Shown piece after piece: positions 26,862 through 38,627 of a stretch of 58,197 nt of DNA. Each line of letters opens with the position of its first letter. Positions within the stretch are counted from its first letter, which is position 1. Source of the DNA: Pseudomonadota bacterium (lineage in GTDB: Bacteria > Pseudomonadota > Gammaproteobacteria > Steroidobacterales > JBCBZW01). The notes under the pieces were generated by a model, which made no database searches, had not been told where the DNA came from, and saw only the letters and a program-made list of their open reading frames with translations. The DNA lies in the NCBI GenBank assembly GCA_039815145.1, contig JBCBZW010000023.1:1-58197 (forward strand). Reading direction: 5' to 3'. The translations under genes were made by a program, and so were the position numbers.

Positions 26862-27427
26862 TCCTTGACGCGTGAGACGTACTCGGCGGTCCGCGTGTCC
26901 ACGCGAATCATCTCACCCTGCTCGACGAACAGCGGCACGCGCACCACCGCCCCTGTCTCCAGGGTGGCGGGCTTGGTACCGCCCTGGGCGGTGTCGCCCT
27001 TCACGCCCGGATCGGTCTGCGTGATGGTCATCTCAACAAAGTTGGGCGCGGACACGGCGAGCGGCTCATTGTTCCACAGGGTGATCTGGCAGATCGCCTC
27101 TTCCTTCAGCCACTGCGCGGCATCACCCACGGTCTTGGCATCGGCGGCGTACTGCTCGTAGTTCGCCGGCACCATGAAGTGCCAAAATTCGCCGTCCGTG
27201 TAGAGGTACTGCATCTCCGTGTCCATCACGTCGGCGGCTTCTACCGAATCGCCGGACTTCCAGGTCCGATCGGTCACCCGGCCGGTCTTCAGGTTGCGCA
27301 CCCTGACCCGATTGAAGGCCTGCCCCTTACCGGGCTTCACGAACTCGTTCTCGACGATGGCGTAGGGATCGCCGTCGATCAGTATCTTCAAGCCGGAACG
27401 AAACTCGTTGGTGCTGTAGCTGGCCAT
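26858..27427 (-). CDS. efp: elongation factor P
   Basis: Relieves ribosome stalling at consecutive prolines. 189 residues with the KOW-like N-terminal domain and two OB folds. The tip loop KPGKGQAF carries Lys34, the site modified by EpmA, rather than the Arg found in EarP-type systems. This agrees with the adjacent epmA. ATG at 27427 gives the family start MASYSTNEF. Confidence 0.97.
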   Translation of the reverse strand: MASYSTNEFRSGLKILIDGDPYAIVENEFVKPGKGQAFNRVRVRNLKTGRVTDRTWKSGDSVEAADVMDTEMQYLYTDGEFWHFMVPANYEQYAADAKTVGDAAQWLKEEAICQITLWNNEPLAVSAPNFVEMTITQTDPGVKGDTAQGGTKPATLETGAVVRVPLFVEQGEMIRVDTRTAEYVSRVKE

Positions 27428-27781
27428 CTCGGTACCTGTCGGGCCTCGGGGAGGCATTAAAAGAGGGCGCAATCATAGGCGATCGCCCAGGGCATCTCCA
27501 CGCTGGGCGTCGTTGGGAGGAGACGCACGCGCTTGCCATATTCCATCTGTCAATCTCGGAACAGGTTGGGGTAGGCTACTCAAAAGGGACGAGTGGCCGT
27601 CACCACAACGAGAACCAGTAGACGGCTTTGCCAGGGTAGGCACTCCGTGTGAACAGCGTCGCGGCCGCGGCGGCGCGTTTCTCCGCAGAATCTAGCGTGC
27701 TGGGTGCAGCGCGCTCGGCCCCCTAGGGTGCAAGGCAACTGGCTCGCCGCCCTATTGCCGTGTCTGCGTCGTGAGGACTCA
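27428..27781. other. divergent intergenic region, efp / fimX-like
   Basis: About 350 bases between divergent genes. The efp promoter is at 27472-27500. No coding frame, RNA structure or repeat stands out in the rest. The promoter of the rightward fimX-like gene was not identified. Confidence 0.45.
27472..27500 (-). promoter_or_regulatory. sigma70-type promoter of efp-epmA
   Basis: On the minus strand TGGAGA (27495-27500) and TATGAT (27472-27477) with a 17-base spacer, leaving a leader of about 40 bases before the efp ATG. Confidence 0.5.
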
Positions 27782-29926
27782 GTGAACCAGCTCTCCACCG
27801 CCAACGTCTTCATCATCACGCCGGACCAGGACGACCTGGAGCGCATCCAGTCGTTGATGATCTCCTCCGGGCTGCAGGCAAACTGCCATTGGGTGGCGGA
27901 CGCCGAGTCGCTGCCGGAGGAGCGCCTGCCGGAGCCGCTACCCTCCGCCCTGCTGGTGCTGGAGGCCGATCAGCTGGGCGATACGCTCGGCTGGCGCGAC
28001 GAGCACGTGCCCACCGCTTCGGCCCTGCTGGTGGCGGATCTGGTGGACGAGTCGCTGATCGAGTCCGCCCTGTCCCAGGGCGCCAACGACGCCATCTCCC
28101 TCTCCGCCCAGGCGCGGGCGGTGAACGTCATCGCACGTGAAGTACGCCTCGCCACCGCCGCGGCGGAACTCGCCGAGGCCCAGACCCAGGTCGCCGGGTT
28201 CCGCGACCAGGTCGAACGCTTGACGAGCGAGAGCACGCGCGCCTTTCTGTGGGCGCAGGAAGGTGTGGTGGCCGATGCGAACCTGGCCTGCGTCACCTTG
28301 CTCGGCCTGGAAGACGTGGCGGACCTCGTGGCCATGCCGGTCATGGACGTCTTCGCTGCGGACAGCCGCGTCGCTCTCAAGGGCGCCCTCGTCGCGTGCC
28401 AGAAGGGCATGTGGCGTGACGACTCCCTGCGCTGCCGCGTACTCGGCAATGACGAGGATTCGGACGGACCCAAAGGCCAGCCCGTGGACGCGATGCTGGA
28501 GGCGGATCTCTTCGACGGCGACGATGCCGTGCGCATCGAACTCACGCCGGCTCGTCGCGACGCTGCCGAGGCAGAAGCGAACGACGCAGCAAGCGAAGCC
28601 AGCGCCCCGGCCAGCGCCGATGCCAAGGGCGCGGGCGCCGCGCGCGCCGGCGGCGATCCCTTCCTCCCCTTTCACCAACGGCGCAACTTCCTGCAGAAGG
28701 TCACGGACGGGCTCGAGCGCAATCACGCCGGTGGCCTACGCGTGCTCTACCACGTGCGCATCGACAAGATGAACGCCCTGGTGGAGCGCTGGGGCCCCCT
28801 CGGCTTCGAAGAGATCCTGCACGGACTGGCGGACACGATCGCCGACTCGGTGCACCCGGGCGATATCTGGGGGCAGCTCGCCGGCGGTAACTTCTGCGTG
28901 CTCGCCGACCGCGGCGCCACCCGAGACATCGAGGCCTGGGGCGAGGCCTTACTGAAGAAGATCTCTAACCTGACGTTCTTGCTCTCCGGCGAGGACGTCA
29001 AGGTACGCGCCTGTGTGGGCGCGGCCGTGAAGGGGCGCAGCGACGACCTCTCCTCGCTCGCCTCCAAAGCCGCTCGCGCCTCGCGCAAGGCGCAGGAAAC
29101 GGGCGAAGACGATGTGATTCTCCACGACGCCAATGGCGTCTCCCTGGAGCAGACGGCCGACGACAAGGCCGTGGTCAAGCGTATCAACCATGCCATGCGC
29201 AACGACGGCTTCCGCCTCGCCTACCAACCTATCGCGGATCTCGAAGAGCGCGGCACCGAGATGTTCGACGTGCTGATCCGCATGATGGATGCCGGTGACG
29301 GCGAGGTGCTTCCGAACCAGTTCCTGCCCGCCGCGGAACGCAACGGCATGATGCGCGCCATCGACCGCTGGGTGATGGCGCGCGCGATCGGCGCCGCCAA
29401 CGACCAGGAACTCACCAAGCTGTTCGTGCGCGTCTCCAGGGACTCCTTGCCCGATCGCTCCCTGGCGGATTGGCTGAGCCAACAGCTGAGCAACGCCAAC
29501 ATCAAACCGGACCGCCTCGTACTGCAGGTCACGGAGACCCACGCCACCGACAACCTCGGTGCGGCAAGCGACATGGCGAAGGACGCCCGCCGCATCGGTT
29601 GCGGCTTCTGCCTGGAGCACTTCGGCCTCGGCAGCGAGCCGCGCCTGCTGCTCGAGTCCATCCCCATCGACTTCATCAAGATCGACGGCTCGCTGATGCA
29701 AGGGTTCCCCACCAGCAGCGACCTGCAGGATCACGTGCGCAGCCTGGTGAAGGAGGCGACGGATCGGGACATCGTGGCCATCGCCGAGCGGGTCGAGGAC
29801 GCCAACACCATGGCCGCCCTGTGGTCCATCGGCGTCGAGTTCATCCAGGGCTACTATGTGCAAGGGCACTACGTGCAGGCGCCCGAAGCGGTGGTCATGG
29901 ACGGCACGGGCACCAACGGCCCCTGA
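27782..29926 (+). CDS. FimX-like degenerate GGDEF/EAL protein
   Basis: 714 residues. A response-regulator-like N-terminal domain (about 8-122, no clear phospho-Asp), a PAS-like region (155-260), an Ala-rich linker, a GGDEF-like domain with AGGNF in place of GGDEF (367-371), and an EAL-like domain. The EAL domain has FDVLIR (495-500) for ExLxR, LEHFGLG (611-617) for the metal-binding DDFGTG, and a conserved IKIDGS. Catalysis of c-di-GMP synthesis or breakdown is therefore unlikely, but c-di-GMP binding is possible. Domain order and the IQGYYVQG end match FimX, which promotes type IV pilus assembly. GTG start follows GTGAGG. FimV is also encoded in this window. Confidence 0.85.
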   Translation: MNQLSTANVFIITPDQDDLERIQSLMISSGLQANCHWVADAESLPEERLPEPLPSALLVLEADQLGDTLGWRDEHVPTASALLVADLVDESLIESALSQGANDAISLSAQARAVNVIAREVRLATAAAELAEAQTQVAGFRDQVERLTSESTRAFLWAQEGVVADANLACVTLLGLEDVADLVAMPVMDVFAADSRVALKGALVACQKGMWRDDSLRCRVLGNDEDSDGPKGQPVDAMLEADLFDGDDAVRIELTPARRDAAEAEANDAASEASAPASADAKGAGAARAGGDPFLPFHQRRNFLQKVTDGLERNHAGGLRVLYHVRIDKMNALVERWGPLGFEEILHGLADTIADSVHPGDIWGQLAGGNFCVLADRGATRDIEAWGEALLKKISNLTFLLSGEDVKVRACVGAAVKGRSDDLSSLASKAARASRKAQETGEDDVILHDANGVSLEQTADDKAVVKRINHAMRNDGFRLAYQPIADLEERGTEMFDVLIRMMDAGDGEVLPNQFLPAAERNGMMRAIDRWVMARAIGAANDQELTKLFVRVSRDSLPDRSLADWLSQQLSNANIKPDRLVLQVTETHATDNLGAASDMAKDARRIGCGFCLEHFGLGSEPRLLLESIPIDFIKIDGSLMQGFPTSSDLQDHVRSLVKEATDRDIVAIAERVEDANTMAALWSIGVEFIQGYYVQGHYVQAPEAVVMDGTGTNGP

Positions 29927-30054
29927 TCCTCTGGCACCGCTGGTAGACTGCGCGGGCGCCCACCGGTAGGCGCGCGCGCTGGCGTCGAGTCCTACGAGGC
30001 CTCCCCGCTGGCCCGCCGATTCCGCCTTGTTTCAGCCGCGAGCCCCTCGTCGCC

Positions 30055-30972
30055 ATGTCAGCCGCATCCGCGCGTCGCCAACCCACCTTTCTCTGCATCG
30101 GCGCGCCCAAGTGCGGCACCACCTGGCTCTATCAACAGCTCGCCACGCATCCCGAGGTCTGGCTGCCACCGGAGAAGGAGGTGCGCTACTTCAACAAGCG
30201 CTATCCCATCGAGGGCAGTGAGGCCCCGCCCGGCAGGCGAATGGGTTGGTTCGGCCTGTTTCGCGATCACCCGCGACGGGTGATCCAGCGCGCCCTCCGG
30301 CGCGCCCTGTCGCCGCGTGCGGGGTTCCCCATCCCGTGGATGATCAAGTTCCTGAGGGGCCCGGGCGACTTCGACTGGTACGCCTCGCTCTTCGATCCCG
30401 CCCGCGGTCGGGTCAGCGGCGACATCACCCCGTTCTACGCATCGCTACCCGCCTATGCGGTGGAGGAGATCCGGGAGGGCTTTCCACACCTGAGGGTGAT
30501 CTTCCTGATGCGCGATCCGGTGGAGCGCGCCTGGTCCAACGCCCGCATGATGTTGCCCCTGATGCTGGAGCGCCCCCTAGAGCAGATCACCGAGGCCGAC
30601 TTTGCCCGCTACCTCGCGCATCCGGCCGCCCACGTGGAGGGTCACTACCTGCACACGCTGGACGCCTGGGGCCAGCACTACACGGGGGATCGGTTCCTGA
30701 TCGAATACCAGGACCACATCCGCAGCGACCCCCAAGGCACCTTGGACCGAATCACCGATCATCTTCAGGTGGCACGGCGCGAGATCCCGGCTGCCACCCT
30801 GGCCAAACGGGTCAACGCTGGCAGCACACGCACTCACACGCAGATGCCTGCCGCCATTCGTCGCTCGCTTTCGGAGTACTACCTCGCGGAGCTCGAGCAA
30901 CTGGCCGAACGGTGCGGAGCACCGGTCGACGGTTGGCTCGAACGGGCGCGAGCGGAGGCGGCACCGCGCTGA
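30055..30972 (+). CDS. PAPS-dependent sulfotransferase family protein
   Basis: 305 residues, cytosolic. The 5'-phosphosulfate loop is GAPKCGTTWLYQ at 17-28 and the 3'-phosphate site is the MRDPVERAWSN block around 158-168. The catalytic base His/acidic region cannot be fixed by eye. Resembles bacterial sulfotransferases of the heparan-N-deacetylase-like group that modify glycans or lipids; substrate unknown. Monocistronic in appearance, followed after 63 bases by the DsrE-like gene. Confidence 0.88.
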   Translation: MSAASARRQPTFLCIGAPKCGTTWLYQQLATHPEVWLPPEKEVRYFNKRYPIEGSEAPPGRRMGWFGLFRDHPRRVIQRALRRALSPRAGFPIPWMIKFLRGPGDFDWYASLFDPARGRVSGDITPFYASLPAYAVEEIREGFPHLRVIFLMRDPVERAWSNARMMLPLMLERPLEQITEADFARYLAHPAAHVEGHYLHTLDAWGQHYTGDRFLIEYQDHIRSDPQGTLDRITDHLQVARREIPAATLAKRVNAGSTRTHTQMPAAIRRSLSEYYLAELEQLAERCGAPVDGWLERARAEAAPR

Positions 30973-31035
30973 CGGAGACCGCCAAGCCGAGTACGCTAGC
31001 AGCCACCTGACCACCGCTGCTGCCGAGGCTGCCCG

Positions 31036-31593
31036 ATGCCCGTCGTTTCCCCGCTCAGACTCCCGAGATTGCTACCACTGCTGGTCGCCGGCCTGTTCGC
31101 TGGCGCGCCATGCCACGCCGACTCCATGGCCGCCTTCACCACCGGCCCCCTGCTCGAAGAATTCGGGCCCGCGGCCACCGTCGAAGGCGCGGCCCCAATC
31201 CCAGAAGACATGCACCTGCGCGTGCGCTTCGACGTCTCCGAGGGCGCGAAGGATGGGGAACTGAGCCGAAGCTTGGTGACGGCAGCGCGCTTTCTGAACA
31301 TGCACACCCGCAGCGGCGTGCCGGCGGAGCGATTGCACGTGGCGGTGGTCATTCACGGTCGGGCCGTGTTCGATGTGCTCACCGGGAAGGCCTCCACGCA
31401 GACGCCGAAGGACAACGCCGCCCTGGTCGCCGCTCTGCGCGAGCACGATGTGCGCCTCTACGTGTGCGGGCAGAGCGCCGCCTACTACGAGGTGAGCGCA
31501 GATCAGCTGCTTCCGGGCGTGGAGATGTCGCTCTCGGCGATGACCGCGCACGCGGTGCTCGCCGCCGAGGGCTACGAGCTCAACCCGTTCTAA
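31036..31593 (+). CDS. secreted DsrE/DsrF-like protein
   Basis: 185 residues with a signal peptide (about 1-28, ending ...CHADS). The core resembles DsrE/TusD-type sulfur-carrier folds: VAVVIHGRAVFDVL strand-turn, then a Cys in RLYVCGQSAAYY at the position of the usual sulfur-carrying Cys, then a leucine/methionine-rich helix. Exported DsrE-like proteins are widespread in proteobacteria but little studied. Function here is unknown. Confidence 0.78.
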   Translation: MPVVSPLRLPRLLPLLVAGLFAGAPCHADSMAAFTTGPLLEEFGPAATVEGAAPIPEDMHLRVRFDVSEGAKDGELSRSLVTAARFLNMHTRSGVPAERLHVAVVIHGRAVFDVLTGKASTQTPKDNAALVAALREHDVRLYVCGQSAAYYEVSADQLLPGVEMSLSAMTAHAVLAAEGYELNPF

Positions 31594-31604
31594 ACCGGTC
31601 GATC

Positions 31605-32081
31605 GTGGCGATCTCTGAACTGCACCTACCGAGGTTCGCGCCCGCCTTGCTGGCGACACTCGTGGTCGGCTGCACGCCGGGAGTGGATGCCGACCCTTCG
31701 CGCCTGGCCGGTCACTGGCAGGCGTCCGAGGTGCTGTTACTTCGAGGCGATCTCGAGGAGCACTACGCTTTCACCGTGCACCTAGGGGAATCGCTCACCG
31801 ACGGCACCCTGGACATTCGGTACTACGCCAGCGACAGGCCCGGGGCCATTCGCACCATCCGCCAGGATCTCGCGCTTACGATCGACGACGCAGGTCAGTT
31901 GATCGTGCTAGCGGGCAGCGCCCCGCGCCTCGTGGCGGGGCCAGCCATCGAAGGGGTCTACGCGCCTGACACGTTCACCTGCAGCCTCGACGCCGAAGCA
32001 GCGCAGAGCACCCTACCCTGCCGGTGGGGAAGCGAAGCGCAGGCCAACGCCGTACGCTTCACCCTGACCAAAGTCCCCTAG
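31605..32081 (+). CDS. putative lipoprotein, unknown function
   Basis: 158 residues from a GTG eleven bases after the DsrE-like stop. The N-terminus is a lipoprotein signal: basic start, hydrophobic core and lipobox LVVGC with Cys near 23, followed by a short linker. The mature part is beta-rich (GHWQASEVLLLRGDLEEHYAF) like small lipocalin-type or META-like lipoproteins. There are two further Cys near the C-terminus. I do not recognise a family. Probably co-transcribed with the DsrE-like gene. It ends four bases from the convergent parC. Confidence 0.65.
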   Translation: MAISELHLPRFAPALLATLVVGCTPGVDADPSRLAGHWQASEVLLLRGDLEEHYAFTVHLGESLTDGTLDIRYYASDRPGAIRTIRQDLALTIDDAGQLIVLAGSAPRLVAGPAIEGVYAPDTFTCSLDAEAAQSTLPCRWGSEAQANAVRFTLTKVP

Positions 32082-32085
32082 TGGG

Positions 32086-34338
32086 CTAGGCCAGGGTGAC
32101 GCTCTGCACCTTGCGCCAGCCTCGCGGCAGCATGTTGCCCCGGCGACCGCGCGTGCCCTCGTAGTGCTCGAGATCGCCGCGCTTGAGCGTCATGCGGCGC
32201 TTGCCAGCCTCCAGCGCCAGGCCATCGCGCGGGCCTACCACCACCAGCCCGATCATCGTCGGCGCCTTCTCTCCCTTTGCCGCAGGTAGACTAATGATCT
32301 TGTTTCCTTTGCCCCTAGCAAGGGCCGGCAGATCGCTCAGGGGGAAGACGAGCAGATGCCCATCGGACGACACGGCCGCCACGCGCAGCGACGCCATCTC
32401 TGCGCCAACGGGCAGGGGCGCCGGCGCGAGCACCTGAGCTCCCTTCGGCACGGACAGCGCTACTTTGCCGGACTTGTTGCGTGACATGAGATCGGCAAGG
32501 CCCGCGACGAAGCCGTAGCCGGCATCGGTGCTGAGCACGCAGCGCGTGTCCTCCGGCCCGATCAGCACGCCGCGGAAGGTGGCGCCGTCCGGCGCCGAGA
32601 CGCGCCCGGCGAGGGGCTCGCCCTGACCACGGGCCGAGGGCATCGTGTGCGCTGCCACGCAGTAGGTTCGCCCGGTGCTATCGAGGAAGACGGCCTGCTC
32701 CGAGCTGCGCCCGCGGGCCGCCTGCAGGAAGCCGTCGCCGGCCTTGTAGTTCAGGGCGGCGCCATCCACCTCGTGGCCCTTGGCGGCGCGGATCCAACCG
32801 CGCTCGGAGAGCACCACGGTGACGGGTTCCGTGGGCACCAGGGAGGCTGTGTCGATGGCCTTCGCCGGCGGACGCTCCACCAGGCGGGTGCGCCGGTCGT
32901 CGCCGTACTCCTGCGCGTCGGCCGTGAGCTCCTCGCGGACCTGGCGACGCAGGCGCGTGTCGTTGGCGAGCACAGTCTCGATCTGCTGCCGGCGCGTGGT
33001 CAGCTCACCCTGCTCTGCCCGCAGGCGCATCTCCTCGAGCTTCGCCAGGCGACGCAGGCGCAGCTCCAGGATCGACTCGGCCTGGCGGTCGCTGAGGTTG
33101 AAGCGCGCCATGAGGGCTGATTTCGGGTGGTCCTCGTTGCGGATGATCGCGATCACCTCATCGATGTTGAGGAACGCGATGATCAGGCCGTCCAGCACGT
33201 GCAGGCGATCGAGGATGCGGTCCAGCTCGTGTTGCAAGCGGCGCCGCACCGTCTCGATGCGATAGGTCACCCACTCCTCGAGCAGGGCGCGCAGGGAGAA
33301 CACGCGGGGACGACCGTCGAGGCCGATGGCATTCAAGTTGATGCGCACGGTGCGCTCGAGGTCTGTGGTGGCGAAGAGGTGGCTCATCACCGCCTCCGCA
33401 TCCACCCGGTTCGAGCGCGGCACGAGCACCAGGCGGGTCGGGCTGCGATGATCGCTCTCATCGCGCATGTCCTCCACCATCGGCAGCTTCTTGGCCCGCA
33501 TCTGTGCCGCCACCTGCTCCTGCACCTTGGCGCTAGACACCTGATAGGGCAATTCGGTGATGACGATGTCGCCGTCCTCGCGCTCCCAGGTGGCACGCAG
33601 GCGCAAGGTGCCGTTGCCCGTGCGGTAGATCGCCTTCAGATCCTCCCGCGGGGTGACGATCTCACCTCCGGTGGGGAAATCCGGCGCTGGCACCATATCC
33701 AGGATCTCGTCCATGCTCGGACGTCGGGAACGCAGCATCGCGCCGGCGGCGGCGGCGACTTCGCGCAGGTTGTGCGGTGGGATGTCCGTCGACATGCCGA
33801 CGGCGATGCCCATGGCGCCGTTCAGGAGCACGTTCGGCAGGCGCGCCGGCAACGACAGGGGCTCGTCCAGGGTGCCGTCGAAGTTGGGGCCCCACTCCAC
33901 CGTGCCCTGGCCGAGCTCGCTCAGGAGCGTCGCCGCGTAGGGCGAGAGGCGCGCTTCGGTGTAGCGCATGGCGGCGAAGGACTTCGGGTCGTCCTGGGCG
34001 CCGAAGTTGCCCTGGCCGTCGATCACGGGATAGCGGTAGGAGAAGGGCTGGGCCATCAGCACCAGCGCTTCGTAGCACGCGGAGTCGCCGTGGGGATGAT
34101 ACTTGCCGATCACGTCGCCGATCGTGCGCGCGGACTTCTTCGGCTTCGAACCCGCGGCGAGGCCCAGTTCGCTCATGGCGTAAGTGATGCGCCGCTGCAC
34201 CGGCTTCAGGCCGTCGCTCACCTGCGGCAGGGCGCGATCGAGGATCACGTACATGGAATAGTCGAGGTAGGCCTTCTCCGTGAAGACCTCGAGCGCCATC
34301 GGCTCGATCCCTTCGAAATCAAGTGATTGATCTTGCAT
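32086..34338 (-). CDS. parC: DNA topoisomerase IV subunit A
   Basis: Cleavage subunit of topoisomerase IV, which decatenates daughter chromosomes. 750 residues from the ATG at 34338; a TTG one codon earlier is unlikely. The catalytic Tyr is Y126 in [10 protein letters not shown]. The quinolone region reads [10 protein letters not shown] with Ser86 and Glu90, equal to the susceptible E. coli residues Ser80 and Glu84. The C-terminal beta-pinwheel is of the ParC type, short and without a GyrA box. Same direction as parE, 75 bases downstream. Confidence 0.97.
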   Translation of the reverse strand: MQDQSLDFEGIEPMALEVFTEKAYLDYSMYVILDRALPQVSDGLKPVQRRITYAMSELGLAAGSKPKKSARTIGDVIGKYHPHGDSACYEALVLMAQPFSYRYPVIDGQGNFGAQDDPKSFAAMRYTEARLSPYAATLLSELGQGTVEWGPNFDGTLDEPLSLPARLPNVLLNGAMGIAVGMSTDIPPHNLREVAAAAGAMLRSRRPSMDEILDMVPAPDFPTGGEIVTPREDLKAIYRTGNGTLRLRATWEREDGDIVITELPYQVSSAKVQEQVAAQMRAKKLPMVEDMRDESDHRSPTRLVLVPRSNRVDAEAVMSHLFATTDLERTVRINLNAIGLDGRPRVFSLRALLEEWVTYRIETVRRRLQHELDRILDRLHVLDGLIIAFLNIDEVIAIIRNEDHPKSALMARFNLSDRQAESILELRLRRLAKLEEMRLRAEQGELTTRRQQIETVLANDTRLRRQVREELTADAQEYGDDRRTRLVERPPAKAIDTASLVPTEPVTVVLSERGWIRAAKGHEVDGAALNYKAGDGFLQAARGRSSEQAVFLDSTGRTYCVAAHTMPSARGQGEPLAGRVSAPDGATFRGVLIGPEDTRCVLSTDAGYGFVAGLADLMSRNKSGKVALSVPKGAQVLAPAPLPVGAEMASLRVAAVSSDGHLLVFPLSDLPALARGKGNKIISLPAAKGEKAPTMIGLVVVGPRDGLALEAGKRRMTLKRGDLEHYEGTRGRRGNMLPRGWRKVQSVTLA

Positions 34339-34413
34339 CAATCGATCAGCTCCCTGGTGTATCTCATAGGCACGCCCGGCCGGGGCGGCGGGGCGTTGGC
34401 GGCTCGGGCGGGA

Positions 34414-36444
<2,031 letters not shown>

Positions 36445-37038
36445 TCAGTCGAGGTCGGCGAGGAGTGATTCCCGCAGGTGATCGGGTACCGGCTCGAGGG
36501 CATGGTCGTAGTTCGCGTGGTCGATACCCATCGCTAAGACGGCGCCGCCCTTCAGTGCCTGGATGAAGCTCGCGTCGAGCTGGAAGCGAAGGAAATGAAC
36601 CGCGGAGGTCTTCTCCTCCGTCGCGCGATCGAGGTCTTCGTCGGCGATTGCGTAGACGCGCTCGCCGTCGACTCCAGCGCGCACCCAGACGCGATCTTCA
36701 ATGCCGATGAGCTGCGTCAGTCGCTCGGCACGCTCCTTCGGATCGTCGAATTCCACTTGGAACGTGGCCTTCCAGTTGTCACCGTCCGGGATCAGCGGGT
36801 TGTAGGCGCCGAGTTCCTCCTCGATGCCGGCGGCCTCGAAGATGCGCTCGATCCGTAGCATCTCCTGCACCTGGTACTGCATCGTCAGGCGGTCTTCGAA
36901 GATGAACGTGGCGTTGTCGCCGATGTGGGCGCGGCGCTTGGCCTTGTGCGCCATTACCTTACGACGGAATTCGGTACGCTCTTCAGCGTATTGCTCAAGG
37001 CCCATGAGCGTATCGCGGGTGAGCTTCTCAGCTGCCAT
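36445..37038 (-). CDS. DUF3501 family protein
   Basis: 197 residues, no signal peptide or membrane segment. It matches in my recall the DUF3501 family, of unknown function, which is typically encoded next to a CCG-type Fe-S protein and a rubrerythrin, as here. Residues of note: an Arg-rich helix (RRKVMAHKAKRRAHIG), then a block with FEDRLTMQYQVQEMLRIER. Excellent ribosome site, AGGAGG, nine bases before the ATG. Starts 25 bases after the Fe-S gene stop, so same operon. Confidence 0.82.
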   Translation of the reverse strand: MAAEKLTRDTLMGLEQYAEERTEFRRKVMAHKAKRRAHIGDNATFIFEDRLTMQYQVQEMLRIERIFEAAGIEEELGAYNPLIPDGDNWKATFQVEFDDPKERAERLTQLIGIEDRVWVRAGVDGERVYAIADEDLDRATEEKTSAVHFLRFQLDASFIQALKGGAVLAMGIDHANYDHALEPVPDHLRESLLADLD

Positions 37039-37063
37039 GGCTTATGTCCTCCTAATGCCTCGC

Positions 37064-38461
37064 TCAGCGCGAGCGAGTCGAGTGCGATGCCTCATCCTGC
37101 GTTGCTGCGAGGCCATACGCAATGGCCAGCAGGCGCAGCGGGTGGGTCGGCATCGTTTTCGCGTCATCGCTCAACCCCGATTCGATCTGGTGCCCCGCCA
37201 TGGGGCAATCGCTCGCGTAGTAGTCGGCTTTGGCCTGCTCTACCTTGCGGATCACCGGTTTCGCGATCTTCATCGACTGTTGGCGGTATTCCTTCTTCAC
37301 GCCGTAGGTGCCGTCGTGGCCCGAGCAACGCTCGATCGGATCGACCTGCGTGTCCGGCACCAGGGCCAGCACGTCGCGGGTCTTCAAGCCGATGTTCTGC
37401 ACGCGCAGGTGGCAAGCCACGTGGTAGGAGATGTTACCTAGAGAGTTCTTGAAGTCGGTGTTCAGGGCGCCGCCCTTGTGGCGGAGCATGAGGTACTCGA
37501 AGGGGTCGAAGAAGGCATCGCGCACCTTCGCCACCTGGTCGTCCTCCGGGAACAGCAGGGGGAGCTCTTGCTTGAACATGAGCACGCACGAGGGCACGGG
37601 ACCCACGAGGTCGTAGCCCTCGTCCACCAACGCTGCCAGCACGGGGATGTTGGCCTCGCGCGCCTTGTCGATCGATTCGAGATCGCCCAGCTCGAGCTTC
37701 GGCATGCCGCAGCAGCGCTCCTTGGGCGTCAATGTCACCTCGATGCCGTTGTGCTCGAACACCTTGATCAGGTCGAGGCCTAGATCGGGCTCGTTGCGAT
37801 TGCCGTAACAGGTGCCGAACAGGGCGACCCGGCCCGTGGTGCCGTTGACCGCCTGCGGCTCGCGAACGCTCGAAGCTCGCTTGCCTACCTGTGCGCGCAG
37901 GGACTTGCTGTGGTACTTCGGCACGGGCGCGTCCTTGGCGACGCCGAGGGCGCTCTCGAGCACGCTTCGCCCGAACCCCGTGCTATTGATTGCATTAACC
38001 GCCTGAGCGACGACCGGGATCCCGGCGATTGCGCCGACCTTGTCCGTCGCGCTCAGGATCTTGTCCCGCGCTTGCGGGCGACCCTCCTGAAAGGCCTTCG
38101 ACTTCGCGCGCAGCATCAGATGGGGGAAGTCGATATTGAATTCGTGGGGCGGCACGTAGGGACACTTGGAGAGGTAGCACATGTCACACAGGTAACAGTG
38201 CTCGGCCACATCCCAGTAGGTCTTCCGCTCCAGGCCATCCACCTCCATGGTGTGGCTCTCGTCGATCGCATCGAACAGCAGCGGGAAGGCGTGGCACAGG
38301 CTGAAGCAACGGCGGCAGCCGTGGCACACGTCGAACACGCGTTCCATCTCGGCGTAGAGCGCGTCCTCGTCGTGGAACGTGGGACTTTTCCAATCGATCG
38401 GGTGACGGATCGGGGCGTCGACGCTCCCCTCGCGGGGTGTCTTGGGAGGGGTGGAGCTCAT
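37064..38461 (-). CDS. CCG-domain Fe-S oxidoreductase (GlpC/heterodisulfide-reductase-like)
   Basis: 465 residues, soluble. Two [4Fe-4S] ferredoxin-type motifs near the N-terminus (CHGCRRCFSLCH and CYLCDMCYLSKCP), then two CCG-type domains: the first with GTCYGN and RCCGMP, the second with HVACHLR and RCSGHDG, where one Cys of the usual pair is Ser. Electron-transfer role in a membrane or soluble redox complex is inferred from the family (COG0247). Encoded between rubrerythrin and the DUF3501 protein, so probably part of a peroxide or redox-stress module. ATG at 38461 leaves a 166-base gap after rubrerythrin. Confidence 0.87.
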   Translation of the reverse strand: MSSTPPKTPREGSVDAPIRHPIDWKSPTFHDEDALYAEMERVFDVCHGCRRCFSLCHAFPLLFDAIDESHTMEVDGLERKTYWDVAEHCYLCDMCYLSKCPYVPPHEFNIDFPHLMLRAKSKAFQEGRPQARDKILSATDKVGAIAGIPVVAQAVNAINSTGFGRSVLESALGVAKDAPVPKYHSKSLRAQVGKRASSVREPQAVNGTTGRVALFGTCYGNRNEPDLGLDLIKVFEHNGIEVTLTPKERCCGMPKLELGDLESIDKAREANIPVLAALVDEGYDLVGPVPSCVLMFKQELPLLFPEDDQVAKVRDAFFDPFEYLMLRHKGGALNTDFKNSLGNISYHVACHLRVQNIGLKTRDVLALVPDTQVDPIERCSGHDGTYGVKKEYRQQSMKIAKPVIRKVEQAKADYYASDCPMAGHQIESGLSDDAKTMPTHPLRLLAIAYGLAATQDEASHSTRSR

Positions 38462-38627
38462 GGACGGCTTGCCTCGCAGGGCCTTTGACACGGATGGGGT
38501 CCGCGGGCGGCGCCTTCGCCACCGCACCGGCGTTGGAATCGAGCCGGCGTTCGACGCTGAGGCGCCGAACGCCGTAGCCCGTTGCGATACGCCCGTTAGG
38601 TGAGGCGTAACGCGGAGCGCGACCGCG

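Noticed and set aside
32086-34338. Quinolone-resistance mutation in parC
   Set aside because: The quinolone region keeps Ser86 and Glu90, the wild-type residues.
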